Shown piece after piece: positions 1 through 9,330 of a stretch of DNA of 64,000 bases (the stretch's first letter is position 1; each line of letters opens with the position of its first letter). This stretch comes from Runella salmonicolor (GTDB lineage Bacteria; Bacteroidota; Bacteroidia; Cytophagales; Spirosomataceae): the NCBI RefSeq assembly GCF_024158025.1, contig NZ_JAMZEL010000004.1, positions 186,001 to 250,000 on the forward strand, in the 5' to 3' direction. Under the pieces are notes generated by a model. That model saw only the letters and a program-made list of their open reading frames with translations, was not told the DNA's origin and did not search any database. The position numbers were made by a program, and so were the translations under genes.

Positions 1-3000
1 GAATAGTATTCGTTACTGTCCGAATAGATATAGCCCAGATTTACGTCTCCATAACACCTTTTTACCCGTACTTCTCCTATTGCCTGACCATAACCGCATA
101 CGCTTTCAATGTCGGCTAAAGTATATACATTGCCGGGCGTTGACGAAGCCCATATAGGCGTCACTTTTGTGTATGCCTGTATAGCTGTCCATCCGAAAGC
201 ATTGGAATTTACCACCGTTTTGCCGTTCCAACGAGGCGTATTGGAGTTGAGTGTTTCGGCTTTCAGGTAGACAGATGAGTTACTGCCATCAACCCATAAG
301 ATAGAGGTGCCATCTGAAGCGGTTAGTTTGACCTGATGGCGTTTATAAATAGAAATTCGAGGCAAACGATAGTTTTTGGCGAAATGACCTTCATGGCTTA
401 ATGGCTCTACCTCAACCCCAAAACCGCCCTCATAGGGCATATCAGGAATTTGGACGGTATAATGAAAAGGGCGCTTTGTGACAACCGGGGCCTCAAATCG
501 AAGGGAATCAGGATATATCTGAGCATAAGGCGCAATCGGCCTGAAATACACTTTGTAGTCAGTCGGTACATTTTGCGGATTGCCCTCAATGGAGAACATT
601 ACATCCACTATATTTTGCTGACATCTTATACCTGCTTCGACAAGTGCGGTTTGGATTCGATAAGGTCTTACCTTGATTTTTACAGTGTCATTCAGGGATG
701 TAACTCCGCAAATATTTTCCAGCGCATTTAATACCAACAGTGTATCGTTGGAGGGCTTTATATTAATGTAAAGACCGTTTACCATGCCTGAGTTATTATT
801 CACGTAGGCGGCATAATTATACCAAGTACTATTGATCTTAACATTATAAGGTTCATTGGAATTAGAAGTGGAAGATTGTATAATAAGCGGCATATTTTCT
901 CCCTTTAACAGATCAATAGTTTTACTTAAAATCTTATTTCCGTTTAAATCAAATGTATTCACAAACAGAGAAGCTGTTTGGTTGACTGTAATATACGAAG
1001 ATGCCTCGCGAAAGGCGGTTGGCAGATTGTCGGCTTCTGTCTGAACCGAAGAGATAACAAACTTGCAGAAATTGTTGTCTGCCGAAACAGGTATATTGGT
1101 CGGGATCTGAATGGATAAAATTTTTGACTTGCCTCTGCCTACTTCATAAACGACAGGGACGTAATTGATATATCGTACCAACCGGACTAAATACTCATCT
1201 TCTGTTGAAAAAGTCCCGGCAGTTTTTATTTCAATTGTATAGGTGCCTCCCAAACAAACTTGTTTCGGACTTTTTACGATGAAAATGTTTTTCTGTGTGG
1301 TATTTGTAACGGTTACTGTAACCTCCGGAACAGGGAAATTTTCGGTTTTTCCACATCTGTTTTCGAGGGTCTTCCATCGGAAAGAAGTGGTTTGTGTAAT
1401 GAGCGGATGCAGGGAAATGTCTCTGGTGTATTCAATGTCACTCGCGAAAATAGATAATGTATCGTCGCGTTGCCCATCGGTAAATATCAACGACCCGGGG
1501 GACCCTCCTTTGAATAAAAAAGAGAGATAGCCGTTTCCGGGGCTTGTCATCGGTGTAGATGCCCATGCCGTTACCGGAACAGGTTTTTGAGTTACTTTGA
1601 TTTGTTGCCAATACAATGAACTTGAAGCGGCCGGAGCATTAGTTTCAATTTTTAGGCCAAAGCTGAATGCCGTAGACTCAAAAGATGAAGCGGCGGGAAT
1701 CGTAAATACCAAACTGTCGGAGGAAATACGAGTGGTTGGCAATGACAAAACTGTACCGTTGCTCAAATACAGTTTAGCAGTAAAGGTCGTACTGGCAGTA
1801 AAAGGAAGTGACGACTTTATTTTTAGCCTTAATTTCTCGTTTTCGCAATAGGTGAGTTTTGGTAAATTCTCAATGTAAAAATCGTTTTTTACAACAAGCT
1901 CCCGCTCTCCTGAAACGGAATATTCCCGGGAAATTCCACACGCTGTGATCAACGAATCAACTTTATAATAATGTGTTTTTTCAGGGTTAAGGAAAACGTC
2001 GGCCATATATCCGGAACTTGCACCACTATAGCTATTGAAATTATTGACAATGGTGCCATCTGAGAGTTTGAGTGTCAAAGGTCTGCCGGACTCTGTTGTC
2101 CCAACACTGCGTATTCTAAGCCAAACTTTATTTTTATATCCCACCGGATTTGTGACACCGTCCAGCCAATCTAACTCAATTTTCGGGGCACTATTCATAA
2201 AGATCGGAACGAAATCAGTGGCGGCGTCAGGAGCAATGGATCTTATTCGTACAAAATAAGTTCCTGATGAAAATGAATTATCTAAAGTACCGGTGAAGTT
2301 GCGGGCATCTACAACCGTCGTGGAAAGTTGTTTGATGGTGTCGCCTTTAATATTGGCGACTTCGATCACTACTTGGTCAGGGTTAAGTTCACCTGTGTAA
2401 TCTATATTGACGTTAATTTTTCGATCCTCGCAAATTGCTTTTGGATATACAGATGTTATTTTCAGTTTAAATGGATTTACTTTCACAGTAATGGTATTAG
2501 GGGGAATAACTTTGCCTATACCGCACCTGTTCTGAATTTGAACCAGTTGATAAACAGTTGTTTGATTAGGTGATAATGCCCATTCTCCCCCTAAGTACCA
2601 AAGGGTACTGTCAGCCAATTTACCGATTACATTGTCATCGCCTCGGTATAATTTATGGCCCACATACCGTGCTTGTCCTGCATTGGTGTATTCATTCGGG
2701 AATCTTGAAATAGGGAAAATATCAACTGCCTGCATGGGCTGTTCCAGTTGAATAGTAGGCAAAAGGCCAACATTAAAATATGTTTCATTGCTGACTGCAA
2801 CCGGGTTGGTCGAGCTTATGCTCGCAACTGGAAACAATTTCCATGTTCGATTTTTATCAGCGTATAGTTTAGGTAGTTTAAATTGCAGAGGAGAGGATGT
2901 ATTATCAGCGGTTATATAAATAACGGTATCTCTTGACGAGCCCGAATTTTCCTTAAGTTTAAGTACAAATTTATTATCAGGTGCCCAAGAACCTGACAAT

Positions 3001-3146
3001 GCAACAGGAATGCTGATGGTTGATCCTGCACAAAGAGAATAAAAGTTGTCGGAACTAATGGAGATAGATTGGCCTTTGGCTGAAATAGTATTTAGGGCTG
3101 ATAAATATAATAGTACTACCCAATTAATACGAATCTTATTCGCCAT
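1..3146 (-). CDS. Large modular secreted protein, 5' part (runs off the left edge)
   Basis: An open frame without stops runs from ATG at 3146 to base 1, giving at least 1048 residues; the stop lies outside the window. Residues 1-25 look like a Sec signal peptide. The rest is Thr/Ser/Asn-rich and beta-strand-like, typical of Ig-like surface or gliding-associated proteins of Bacteroidota. Cysteines come in a strict rhythm: one opening each unit (39, 239, 434, 631, 842) and one in a Cys-Gly motif near its end (208, 403, 598, 813, 1017), with 29-33 residues from each Cys-Gly to the next opener. This indicates five tandem ~200-residue units, perhaps two Ig-like domains each. No catalytic motif is visible and the C-terminal anchor or T9SS sorting signal cannot be seen. 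Function unknown; adhesin or matrix role is inference. Confidence 0.8.
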   Translation of the reverse strand, partial: MANKIRINWVVLLYLSALNTISAKGQSISISSDNFYSLCAGSTISIPVALSGSWAPDNKFVLKLKENSGSSRDTVIYITADNTSSPLQFKLPKLYADKNRTWKLFPVASISSTNPVAVSNETYFNVGLLPTIQLEQPMQAVDIFPISRFPNEYTNAGQARYVGHKLYRGDDNVIGKLADSTLWYLGGEWALSPNQTTVYQLVQIQNRCGIGKVIPPNTITVKVNPFKLKITSVYPKAICEDRKINVNIDYTGELNPDQVVIEVANIKGDTIKQLSTTVVDARNFTGTLDNSFSSGTYFVRIRSIAPDAATDFVPIFMNSAPKIELDWLDGVTNPVGYKNKVWLRIRSVGTTESGRPLTLKLSDGTIVNNFNSYSGASSGYMADVFLNPEKTHYYKVDSLITACGISREYSVSGERELVVKNDFYIENLPKLTYCENEKLRLKIKSSLPFTASTTFTAKLYLSNGTVLSLPTTRISSDSLVFTIPAASSFESTAFSFGLKIETNAPAASSSLYWQQIKVTQKPVPVTAWASTPMTSPGNGYLSFLFKGGSPGSLIFTDGQRDDTLSIFASDIEYTRDISLHPLITQTTSFRWKTLENRCGKTENFPVPEVTVTVTNTTQKNIFIVKSPKQVCLGGTYTIEIKTAGTFSTEDEYLVRLVRYINYVPVVYEVGRGKSKILSIQIPTNIPVSADNNFCKFVISSVQTEADNLPTAFREASSYITVNQTASLFVNTFDLNGNKILSKTIDLLKGENMPLIIQSSTSNSNEPYNVKINSTWYNYAAYVNNNSGMVNGLYINIKPSNDTLLVLNALENICGVTSLNDTVKIKVRPYRIQTALVEAGIRCQQNIVDVMFSIEGNPQNVPTDYKVYFRPIAPYAQIYPDSLRFEAPVVTKRPFHYTVQIPDMPYEGGFGVEVEPLSHEGHFAKNYRLPRISIYKRHQVKLTASDGTSILWVDGSNSSVYLKAETLNSNTPRWNGKTVVNSNAFGWTAIQAYTKVTPIWASSTPGNVYTLADIESVCGYGQAIGEVRVKRCYGDVNLGYIYSDSNEYY

Positions 3147-3294
3147 TTATATTAAATTTTAGTGTAAGATTTATGGCTATATTAAATACAATAAAGTTCT
3201 TTTTGGTATATTTTGTACCGTTTTATGTGCCAAAAAACTATTTTTTCTTTAGAATTTTATTAAAAAGATGATTTTACAATTGAATTATTAAAAA

Positions 3295-3804
3295 TTAGTA
3301 CTTTTCAAGCGTCAGCAACCGAATCACTTCCTCATGTTGTGGATAAGTTGCTAATAAATCTGCCCGTTCGGCCAATTCAAAATCAGCAAAATCAAAGCCT
3401 GGCGCTACGGTGCAACCTACCAACGAATAATCACTTTCCGCCGCAGGTTTAGAACCAAACCATGTACTGGCCGGCACCACTGCCTGAAATACTTCTCCAT
3501 TGTCAGGGTTAGAGCCTAATTTGATGATTTCCAGCTTTCCGTCTTCATGAATAACGTAGACATTTAACGGACCGCCCGCGTAGAAATGCCACATTTCATC
3601 GGCCTGAATGCGGTGTAGTGCCGAAAAATGATGATTTTCGAGTAAGAAATAAATGCCCGTGCCAAAACTTCTATCTCCCGAAAAACGGCTCGGAAGTGCA
3701 CTTTGTGAAATGCTTTCCGTCGAACGATAAGTTTCGGTAAAATAGCCGCCTTCAGGATGCGTCTGCATTTGGTATTTGTCTACCCAATACTTTGCCTGTT
3801 TCAT
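3295..3804 (-). CDS. Cupin_5 / DUF985 family protein
   Basis: This 169-residue protein has the N-terminal family signature HPEGGYFTETYRS, followed by a cupin-like beta core with HHFSALHRIQADEMWHFYAG, a GxVVPASTWFG stretch, and GCTVAPGFDF. These features match the DUF985/cupin_5 family (YML079w-like small barrel proteins), whose biochemical role is poorly defined. The frame is open further upstream, but that extension lies wholly inside the methionine aminopeptidase gene, so I start at ATG 3804. That places the start two bases after the upstream TGA (3807-3809), which implies a co-transcribed and probably translationally coupled pair. The protein is cytoplasmic, with no signal peptide. The family call is firm; substrate and function are unknown. 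Confidence 0.85.
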   Translation of the reverse strand: MKQAKYWVDKYQMQTHPEGGYFTETYRSTESISQSALPSRFSGDRSFGTGIYFLLENHHFSALHRIQADEMWHFYAGGPLNVYVIHEDGKLEIIKLGSNPDNGEVFQAVVPASTWFGSKPAAESDYSLVGCTVAPGFDFADFELAERADLLATYPQHEEVIRLLTLEKY

Positions 3805-3806
3805 GT

Positions 3807-4571
3807 TCAATTCCAAATTTCGTTGCTTTCGGTAAGTATCACAGGTTTTCCATCGGTAATCATAATGGTATGCTCGTGTTGGGCTACAAAACTGCCGTCG
3901 TTGGTCACAAACGTCCAACCGTCACCATTTTGGTGCGCAAGCGTGGCTTTGGTGGAAATGAAGGTTTCTACGGCTACAATGGAGTTTTTTCTGAAACGGC
4001 TCGTATTGAAGCGGTCATAGAAACAAGGAATTTCGGAGGGCGCTTCGTGCAAACTTCGACCTACGCCGTGCCCGACGAGGTTGCGGATGACCCGATAGCC
4101 TGATTTTTTGGCTTCGGTTTCAATCAATTTTCCAATATCGGCAATTCTGACGCCTCCTTTGATTTGATGAATGGCTTTGTGTAAAATCTGCTTCGAGGCG
4201 TTGACAAGTTTCAGGTGATTGTGTTTGTCTTCGCCCAATACAAAAGAGCCGCCGTTGTCGGCCCAGAACCCGTCGAGTTCGGCCGAAACGTCAATGTTAA
4301 CTAAATCACCCTCTTTTAAAATCTTGTGTTCGGAAGGAATACCGTGCGCTACTTCATTGTTGAGGCTGATGCACGTCCATCCCGGAAAACCATAGGTAAG
4401 GCGTGGGGCCGATTTGGCCCCAAATTCTTGGAGTATTTGTCCGCCATAATCATCTAGTTCTTTGGCGGTCATGCCGGGGCGCGCATATTCGCGCATCTTT
4501 CGGAGGGTAGTGCCGACGGCTTCGCTGATTTTTTTCATGCCGACTAGCTCGGCAGGATTGGTGATAGACAT
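3807..4571 (-). CDS. map: Type I methionine aminopeptidase
   Basis: This cytoplasmic metalloenzyme removes the initiator Met from nascent proteins. Its 254 residues match the bacterial type I length. All metal ligands are visible: Asp94 (in NIDVSAELDGFWADNGG), Asp105, His168 (GHGVGRSLHEAP), Glu202 (VAVETF) and Glu233 (EHTIMI); the substrate-site His76 lies in VAHGIPS. There is no N-terminal zinc-finger extension. It stands upstream of the DUF985 gene with a two-base gap and downstream of a class IV aminotransferase gene on the same strand, 76 bases away. In many bacteria map lies with ribosomal protein genes; here it does not, so this could be a second map copy in the genome. Confidence 0.95.
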   Translation of the reverse strand: MSITNPAELVGMKKISEAVGTTLRKMREYARPGMTAKELDDYGGQILQEFGAKSAPRLTYGFPGWTCISLNNEVAHGIPSEHKILKEGDLVNIDVSAELDGFWADNGGSFVLGEDKHNHLKLVNASKQILHKAIHQIKGGVRIADIGKLIETEAKKSGYRVIRNLVGHGVGRSLHEAPSEIPCFYDRFNTSRFRKNSIVAVETFISTKATLAHQNGDGWTFVTNDGSFVAQHEHTIMITDGKPVILTESNEIWN

Positions 4572-4647
4572 GGGAATATTATTGGTTAAATGAAGCGGTA
4601 GATAGAACGTTAAAACCTAAAAGTATTGAGAATAAGCCGCTAAAAAA

Positions 4648-5481
4648 CTACGCCTTTACCAATCCATACCCCGTCACCAATTCCTCAAACTGCTCCAATA
4701 GCTTCAAGGTTCTGACACCGGGCTTGCCGTCGCCCACAATTTGACGGCCAATTTGCACCACGGGCATCACCCATTTGGTTGTGCTGGTGGTAAAGGCTTC
4801 GTCGGCTTCTTCCAGTTCTTCCACTTTTAGCGGGCGAATTTCTACCTTAAAATCTTTTTTGGCCAGTTCCAATACTACTCGGCGCGTGATGCCGTGCAAA
4901 ATGTTTTGGTCGGGCGTGATGAGCGTATCGCCTTTGAAAATGAAGAAGTTACTGCGCGTTAATTCACTTACTTCGCCGTCTTTGTGGTATAATAAATCGG
5001 CAGCTCCCTGCGATTTCATCTCAGCGGCGAGGCGAATCATGTGGAGATAATTGGTGCTTTTAAGCTCGGGTAGGTCGCGCACAAATTCAAATGGCAATAC
5101 TTTGATGCCACGGTAACGCCCTTCGGGGTTGTCTTTGGGCAGATTTTCGGCGATAATCAAAAAATTGGGCTCTACCACGCTGACACTGTCGGGCGAATAG
5201 CCGCCCGTCAAGACAAAACGGTAGGCAATATCTGGTTTGTCGGCCAGTCTATATAGTTCTGCCAATACATCGGCGGTTTGAGCCTGTGTAAGCGCTACGG
5301 GCAGGCGTAGGACTTCGGCCGAACGGGTAAAACGCGCCCAGTATCCATCCCACTCAAAAGGAACGCCGTTGTAGGTACGGAAGTAGTCAAAAAGGCCGTA
5401 GCCGCGCAATAAAGCAAGATCGTTGATTTTGACAGAAGCCTGTTCGACAGGGATAATGTCGCCGTTGAAGTAGCAATGCAT
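4648..5481 (-). CDS. Class IV PLP-dependent aminotransferase (ilvE/pabC/dat-like)
   Basis: This 277-residue protein has the fold-type IV signature. The N-terminus contains NGDIIPVEQASVKINDLALLRGYGLFDYFR-type sequence. The PLP lysine is Lys141 (LKSTNYL), and Glu173 in SELTRSNFF contacts the cofactor. The family includes branched-chain aminotransferase, D-amino-acid aminotransferase and aminodeoxychorismate lyase. The length and the ARF motif fit a PabC/D-aminotransferase-like enzyme about as well as a short IlvE, so I give no symbol. No pabA/B or ilv genes are adjacent. A -10-like TATCTTTG lies about 30 bases upstream on the minus strand. The family assignment is strong; the substrate is undetermined. 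Confidence 0.85.
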   Translation of the reverse strand: MHCYFNGDIIPVEQASVKINDLALLRGYGLFDYFRTYNGVPFEWDGYWARFTRSAEVLRLPVALTQAQTADVLAELYRLADKPDIAYRFVLTGGYSPDSVSVVEPNFLIIAENLPKDNPEGRYRGIKVLPFEFVRDLPELKSTNYLHMIRLAAEMKSQGAADLLYHKDGEVSELTRSNFFIFKGDTLITPDQNILHGITRRVVLELAKKDFKVEIRPLKVEELEEADEAFTTSTTKWVMPVVQIGRQIVGDGKPGVRTLKLLEQFEELVTGYGLVKA

Positions 5482-5512
5482 GGTGAATGAAGATGTCTAA
5501 GATGAGTGTTTG

Positions 5513-5520
5513 CAAAGATA
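5513..5520 (-). promoter_or_regulatory. Possible -7 element for the aminotransferase gene
   Basis: On the minus strand this reads TATCTTTG, matching the Bacteroidota -7 consensus TAnnTTTG, and it lies 32 bases upstream of the ATG at 5481. No clear TTG is found 19-21 bases further upstream, so the call rests on one half-site only. Confidence 0.3.
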
Positions 5521-5629
5521 GGGTTTTTGGCATTAACCTTAATTAACATTGTTTCTACGACCATTAACCTACTTTGGCCAAGCGCCTCATTAGTTTTGTC
5601 CCGTAGTCATTCAAAAACCCATTACAGCC

Positions 5630-8509
5630 ATGCATTATTTAAGTAAAAGTGTTACAGTTAACTCCCGACAGAACACGACGTTGACAAAAACAAAAAAGGA
5701 AACTTCTTTCTTTCAACGTTATGCCCTGTCGGGGCTTTTTTTTCTGGTACTTTCGTCGGCTTCACTTGCCCAAAAATTAACCATCAAAGGAACGCTTCGC
5801 GACACTGCCAACCGCCCGCTCGAAGGTGCAACGGTGATGTTGTTGGATGGAAAAGATACGTCGCTTGTTTCTTTTTCGAGGTCCCAATCAACGGGTGCGT
5901 TTGAGTTTAAAAACGTAGCCAATGCCCCGTATTTTCTCAAAGCTACCTATGTGGGCTTGCAACCGTTGAGTCAATTAATTCAGTCACAAACAACAGATTT
6001 GTTGGATTTAGGAGCGATTCAGATGGCGCCTGTTCCCAAGGATTTAAAAGAAGTAATTGTCAAAGGCGAGCGCGACCCCGTGACCATCAAGCAAGACACC
6101 ATTGAATACAATGCAGGTTCGTTTAAAGTACAGCCCAACGCGGCCGTGGAAGAACTGCTCAAACGCCTGCCGGGCGTAGAAGTAGACCGCGACGGAACGG
6201 TTCGCGCCCAAGGACAGCAGGTGCAACGGGTCACGGTCGACGGCAAAGAGTTTTTTGGCCGAGACCCCAAAATGGCGACCAAAAATTTACCCGCCGACGT
6301 GGTAGATAAAGTACAGGTTTTTGACCGAAAATCAGACCAAGCGCAGTTTACGGGCATTGACGATGGTCAGCGGGAGAAGACCCTTAACCTGACGTTGAAA
6401 GAGGAAAAGAAAAAAGGGATTTTTGGCAATGTCACGGCGGGGGTGGGTGATGCGAGTCGGTATTCGCTCAAAGGCAATTTTAACCGTTTCAGCAAAACCC
6501 GTCAGTTGTCGTTTTTGGGAATGGCCAACAACATCAATCAACAGGGGTTTTCCATAGATGATTACATGAATTTCACGGGAGCTTCGCAACGCATGATGGC
6601 TGGCGGTGGGGTGCGGTTGCAGTTTAACTCAGATGATGATGCCGCCATTCCCCTCAATTTTGGTGGGCGCAATAATGGCTTTGTCACCTCGGGCGGGGCG
6701 GGCTTGAATTACAATGACCAGCTCAGCAAAAAGACCAAGTTGCAAAGCAACTATTTCTATAATCAACTCGACCAATTGATTGAACGTGAGACCAATCGAG
6801 AGACTTTCCTGCCGATGGGTAATTTTAAAACCAATCAAAATACCGCTCAAAAAACCACCAATGCTACGCACCGAGGAAATGTGACCTTGGACCATAAAAT
6901 TGATTCGCTCAATTCGTTGAAATGGACCAATAACTTCAACTATTCCCAAAATTCGTCCAATACAGGCAGTAGCAGCCTTTCCACCAACGGTAGCGGTGCG
7001 CTCGAAAATGAAGGTACACGGCAATCAAATGCACAAGGCGATACTTGGAGAATTAACTCTGAGTTGTTGTGGCGACACAAGTTTGCCAAAAAAGGGCGGA
7101 CGCTTTCGACCAATTTTATTTTGGGCCTTGAGCAAAGCGACCGCGATGGAACTTTGCGTGCCGTCAATACTTTTTACAATCCCGCTGGTCAAAAAAGCCG
7201 TGTGGATACGCTACGCCAGACCAATACACAGGCCAACGACCGTCAAAGCTACGGTATCACGGCATCGTTCACTGAGCCTTTGGGTAAACGTAAGTATTTG
7301 GAGGTCAATTATGCGCTGAATCTTTCCCAAAACGACGTTGACCGGCAGGTTTTTGACGTCAACGGCGAGGGGCGTGCGCCGCGCTTCAATGCGCAGTTGA
7401 GCAATCAGTTTCGCAATGATTTTACGTATCAACGCGGTGGGTTAAATTTCAGAATGAATACCCAAAAAGCTAACTTTTCCACGGGCATGAGCGTGCAGCG
7501 GTCGGCGTTGGATGGGGAGTTGATTTTGCAAAATACCCGCATTGCCCGCACGTTTGTGAATGTGTTGCCCAACCTGCGTTATCAATACAATTTTGCCACC
7601 AGCCGCAACCTGAATGTGACCTACGATACCGACGTGCGTGAACCAAGTATTCAGCAACTTTCGCCGATTGTAGACAACAGCGACCCGCTCAATATCGTGA
7701 CCGGTAATCCCAACCTGCGGCCCGAATACAATCATCGCCTAAACTTGAATTTCTTTAATTTTAATCAGCTCAAATTCAGTAACTTCTTTGCCTTTGCCAA
7801 CCTGACTTATACCACCAACAAAATTGCCAATGCGCAACAAGTAGATGCTAATTTGGTGCGCACGTATCGCCCCGTCAACGTAAAAGATGATTATACCGTC
7901 AACGCCAATATCTCGAAGGGATTTCGGATTAAAGCCCTCGGTACTCGGGTGAATTTTAGTACTAATTTGGTGTTAAATCGGGGCATTACGCCCGTCAACG
8001 ACGTAGACAACCTCACACGTCGCCTCGAAAGTCGCAACCGGCTTCGGTTGGAATACCGCTACAAGGAAATTTTGGACCTTTCGACGAGTGCGGCCATTAC
8101 CTACAACCAAACCAGTTATTCGCTCAATCCCAATCTTAATCAGTCGTTTGTGAATCAGGTATATGATGTAGAAGGTAACTTAAAAGTAACCAAAACGTTG
8201 ACTCTTAACTCGACACTGGACTACAGTATTTACGATTTTGCGGGTTCAACTTTTAACCAAAAAGTGCCCATCTGGAATGCGTCGGTGTCTAAGTTTTTCC
8301 TGAAAGGGAACCGTGGAGAACTTAAGTTTTCGGTGGTCGATATGCTCAATCGCAATGTGGGCATCAACCGCATTGCGCAGGCAAATTTCGTACAAGACGA
8401 GCGGATTCGCTCCTTGGGCCGCTACTTCCTGTTGAGTTTTACGTACAGCCTCAAAAGCTTCATGGGCGGTATGCCATCGGGCGGAATGCGCGTGATACGC
8501 CAAGGGTAA
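5630..8509 (+). CDS. Outer-membrane beta-barrel protein with carboxypeptidase-regulatory-like domain (TonB-dependent receptor type)
   Basis: This 959-residue protein has a basic N-terminal extension of about 30 residues, then a signal peptide ending near SLAQ (about residue 48). A carboxypeptidase-D regulatory-like beta domain follows (about 50-135, KLTIKGTLRDTANRPLEGATV), then a plug-like region (about 150-245, with VEELLKRLPGVEVDRDGTV and VTVDGKEFFGRDPKMATKNLP). The rest, about 250-959, is a beta-barrel of the outer membrane beta-barrel (OMP_b-brl_3) type. It is likely an outer-membrane transporter, but no SusD partner is nearby and the substrate is unknown. It is followed 39 bases later by a GLPGLI gene and then a two-component system, probably one operon, which suggests an envelope or metal/peptide response unit. 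Confidence 0.9.
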   Translation: MHYLSKSVTVNSRQNTTLTKTKKETSFFQRYALSGLFFLVLSSASLAQKLTIKGTLRDTANRPLEGATVMLLDGKDTSLVSFSRSQSTGAFEFKNVANAPYFLKATYVGLQPLSQLIQSQTTDLLDLGAIQMAPVPKDLKEVIVKGERDPVTIKQDTIEYNAGSFKVQPNAAVEELLKRLPGVEVDRDGTVRAQGQQVQRVTVDGKEFFGRDPKMATKNLPADVVDKVQVFDRKSDQAQFTGIDDGQREKTLNLTLKEEKKKGIFGNVTAGVGDASRYSLKGNFNRFSKTRQLSFLGMANNINQQGFSIDDYMNFTGASQRMMAGGGVRLQFNSDDDAAIPLNFGGRNNGFVTSGGAGLNYNDQLSKKTKLQSNYFYNQLDQLIERETNRETFLPMGNFKTNQNTAQKTTNATHRGNVTLDHKIDSLNSLKWTNNFNYSQNSSNTGSSSLSTNGSGALENEGTRQSNAQGDTWRINSELLWRHKFAKKGRTLSTNFILGLEQSDRDGTLRAVNTFYNPAGQKSRVDTLRQTNTQANDRQSYGITASFTEPLGKRKYLEVNYALNLSQNDVDRQVFDVNGEGRAPRFNAQLSNQFRNDFTYQRGGLNFRMNTQKANFSTGMSVQRSALDGELILQNTRIARTFVNVLPNLRYQYNFATSRNLNVTYDTDVREPSIQQLSPIVDNSDPLNIVTGNPNLRPEYNHRLNLNFFNFNQLKFSNFFAFANLTYTTNKIANAQQVDANLVRTYRPVNVKDDYTVNANISKGFRIKALGTRVNFSTNLVLNRGITPVNDVDNLTRRLESRNRLRLEYRYKEILDLSTSAAITYNQTSYSLNPNLNQSFVNQVYDVEGNLKVTKTLTLNSTLDYSIYDFAGSTFNQKVPIWNASVSKFFLKGNRGELKFSVVDMLNRNVGINRIAQANFVQDERIRSLGRYFLLSFTYSLKSFMGGMPSGGMRVIRQG

Positions 8510-8548
8510 AAATATTCATTTTTAAACAAATAATTAAATCATAAACCA

Positions 8549-9280
8549 ATGAAAAAGACAAGTTTAAGCCTAATTTTGATATTTTGTTTGTTGCAGGCTT
8601 TTGGCCAACAAAACGAAGGAATTGTATTGTACGACCAAAAAATTAACATGCACAAACGTATGCAGGATGAGTCGATGAAGGCCATGGTGCCTGAGTTTCG
8701 TACCAATAAAATGCAGCTTTTGGTTCGCGCCAGCGAATCGTTGTTCAAGGCTGCCGCGCAACCCAACGAAGACGAAGAAAATACGGATGCCAACGGAAAT
8801 ACGGTGCGCATGGTGATTCGCGTTCCGCAAAATGAAACCTACCGCAACTACGAAACCCAAAAATCCGTAGAATTGCGCGAATTGGCGGGGCAAAAGTTTC
8901 TGATTGAAGATACCCTGCGCCGGATGCCGTGGAAATTGGCGGGAGAGACCAAAAAGATTCAGGGCTATGACTGCATGAAGGCTACCATGACCAATAAAGT
9001 AAATAACCAGCCCATCGTAGCGTGGTTTACGGAGGCCATCCCCGTACCAAGCGGACCCGCAGGATTTGGCGGATTGCCTGGCTTAATTTTGGAAGTAGAC
9101 GTCAATGACGGCGACATGATTTACAGCCTGACCAAAGCGGAATTTAAAAAATTGGCGGCCAACGATATAAAACTACCTTCGGGTGGGAAGAAAATAACCG
9201 AAGCCGAGTTTACCAAAAAACGCGATGAATTTATGAAGGAAATGGGAGGACAAGGTGGCATCAGAATCATTCGGAATTAG
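8549..9280 (+). CDS. GLPGLI family secreted protein
   Basis: This 243-residue protein has a signal peptide (about 1-19, cleavage after AFG or FGQ). It carries the family-defining GLPGLI motif at residues 175-180, inside GFGGLPGLILEVDVNDGDM, and upstream a KKIQGYDCMKA segment and a W-x-T-x-x-I-P segment, both typical of the family. GLPGLI proteins are Bacteroidota-specific periplasmic or surface proteins of unknown biochemical role, often encoded beside TonB-dependent barrels, as here. The C-terminus (MGGQGGIRIIRN) is Gly-rich and resembles the end of the preceding barrel (MGGMPSGGMRVIRQG), a small similarity that may reflect a shared interaction or chance. Confidence 0.9.
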   Translation: MKKTSLSLILIFCLLQAFGQQNEGIVLYDQKINMHKRMQDESMKAMVPEFRTNKMQLLVRASESLFKAAAQPNEDEENTDANGNTVRMVIRVPQNETYRNYETQKSVELRELAGQKFLIEDTLRRMPWKLAGETKKIQGYDCMKATMTNKVNNQPIVAWFTEAIPVPSGPAGFGGLPGLILEVDVNDGDMIYSLTKAEFKKLAANDIKLPSGGKKITEAEFTKKRDEFMKEMGGQGGIRIIRN

Positions 9281-9330
9281 TATTTTGTCGTCTTGAAAGG
9301 GCCTATTTGACTCATACACTGTTAACAAAA

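Noticed and set aside
3805..3918. 38-residue N-terminal extension of the DUF985 protein
   Set aside because: It lies wholly within the methionine aminopeptidase gene and family members begin at the KYWVDKY segment.
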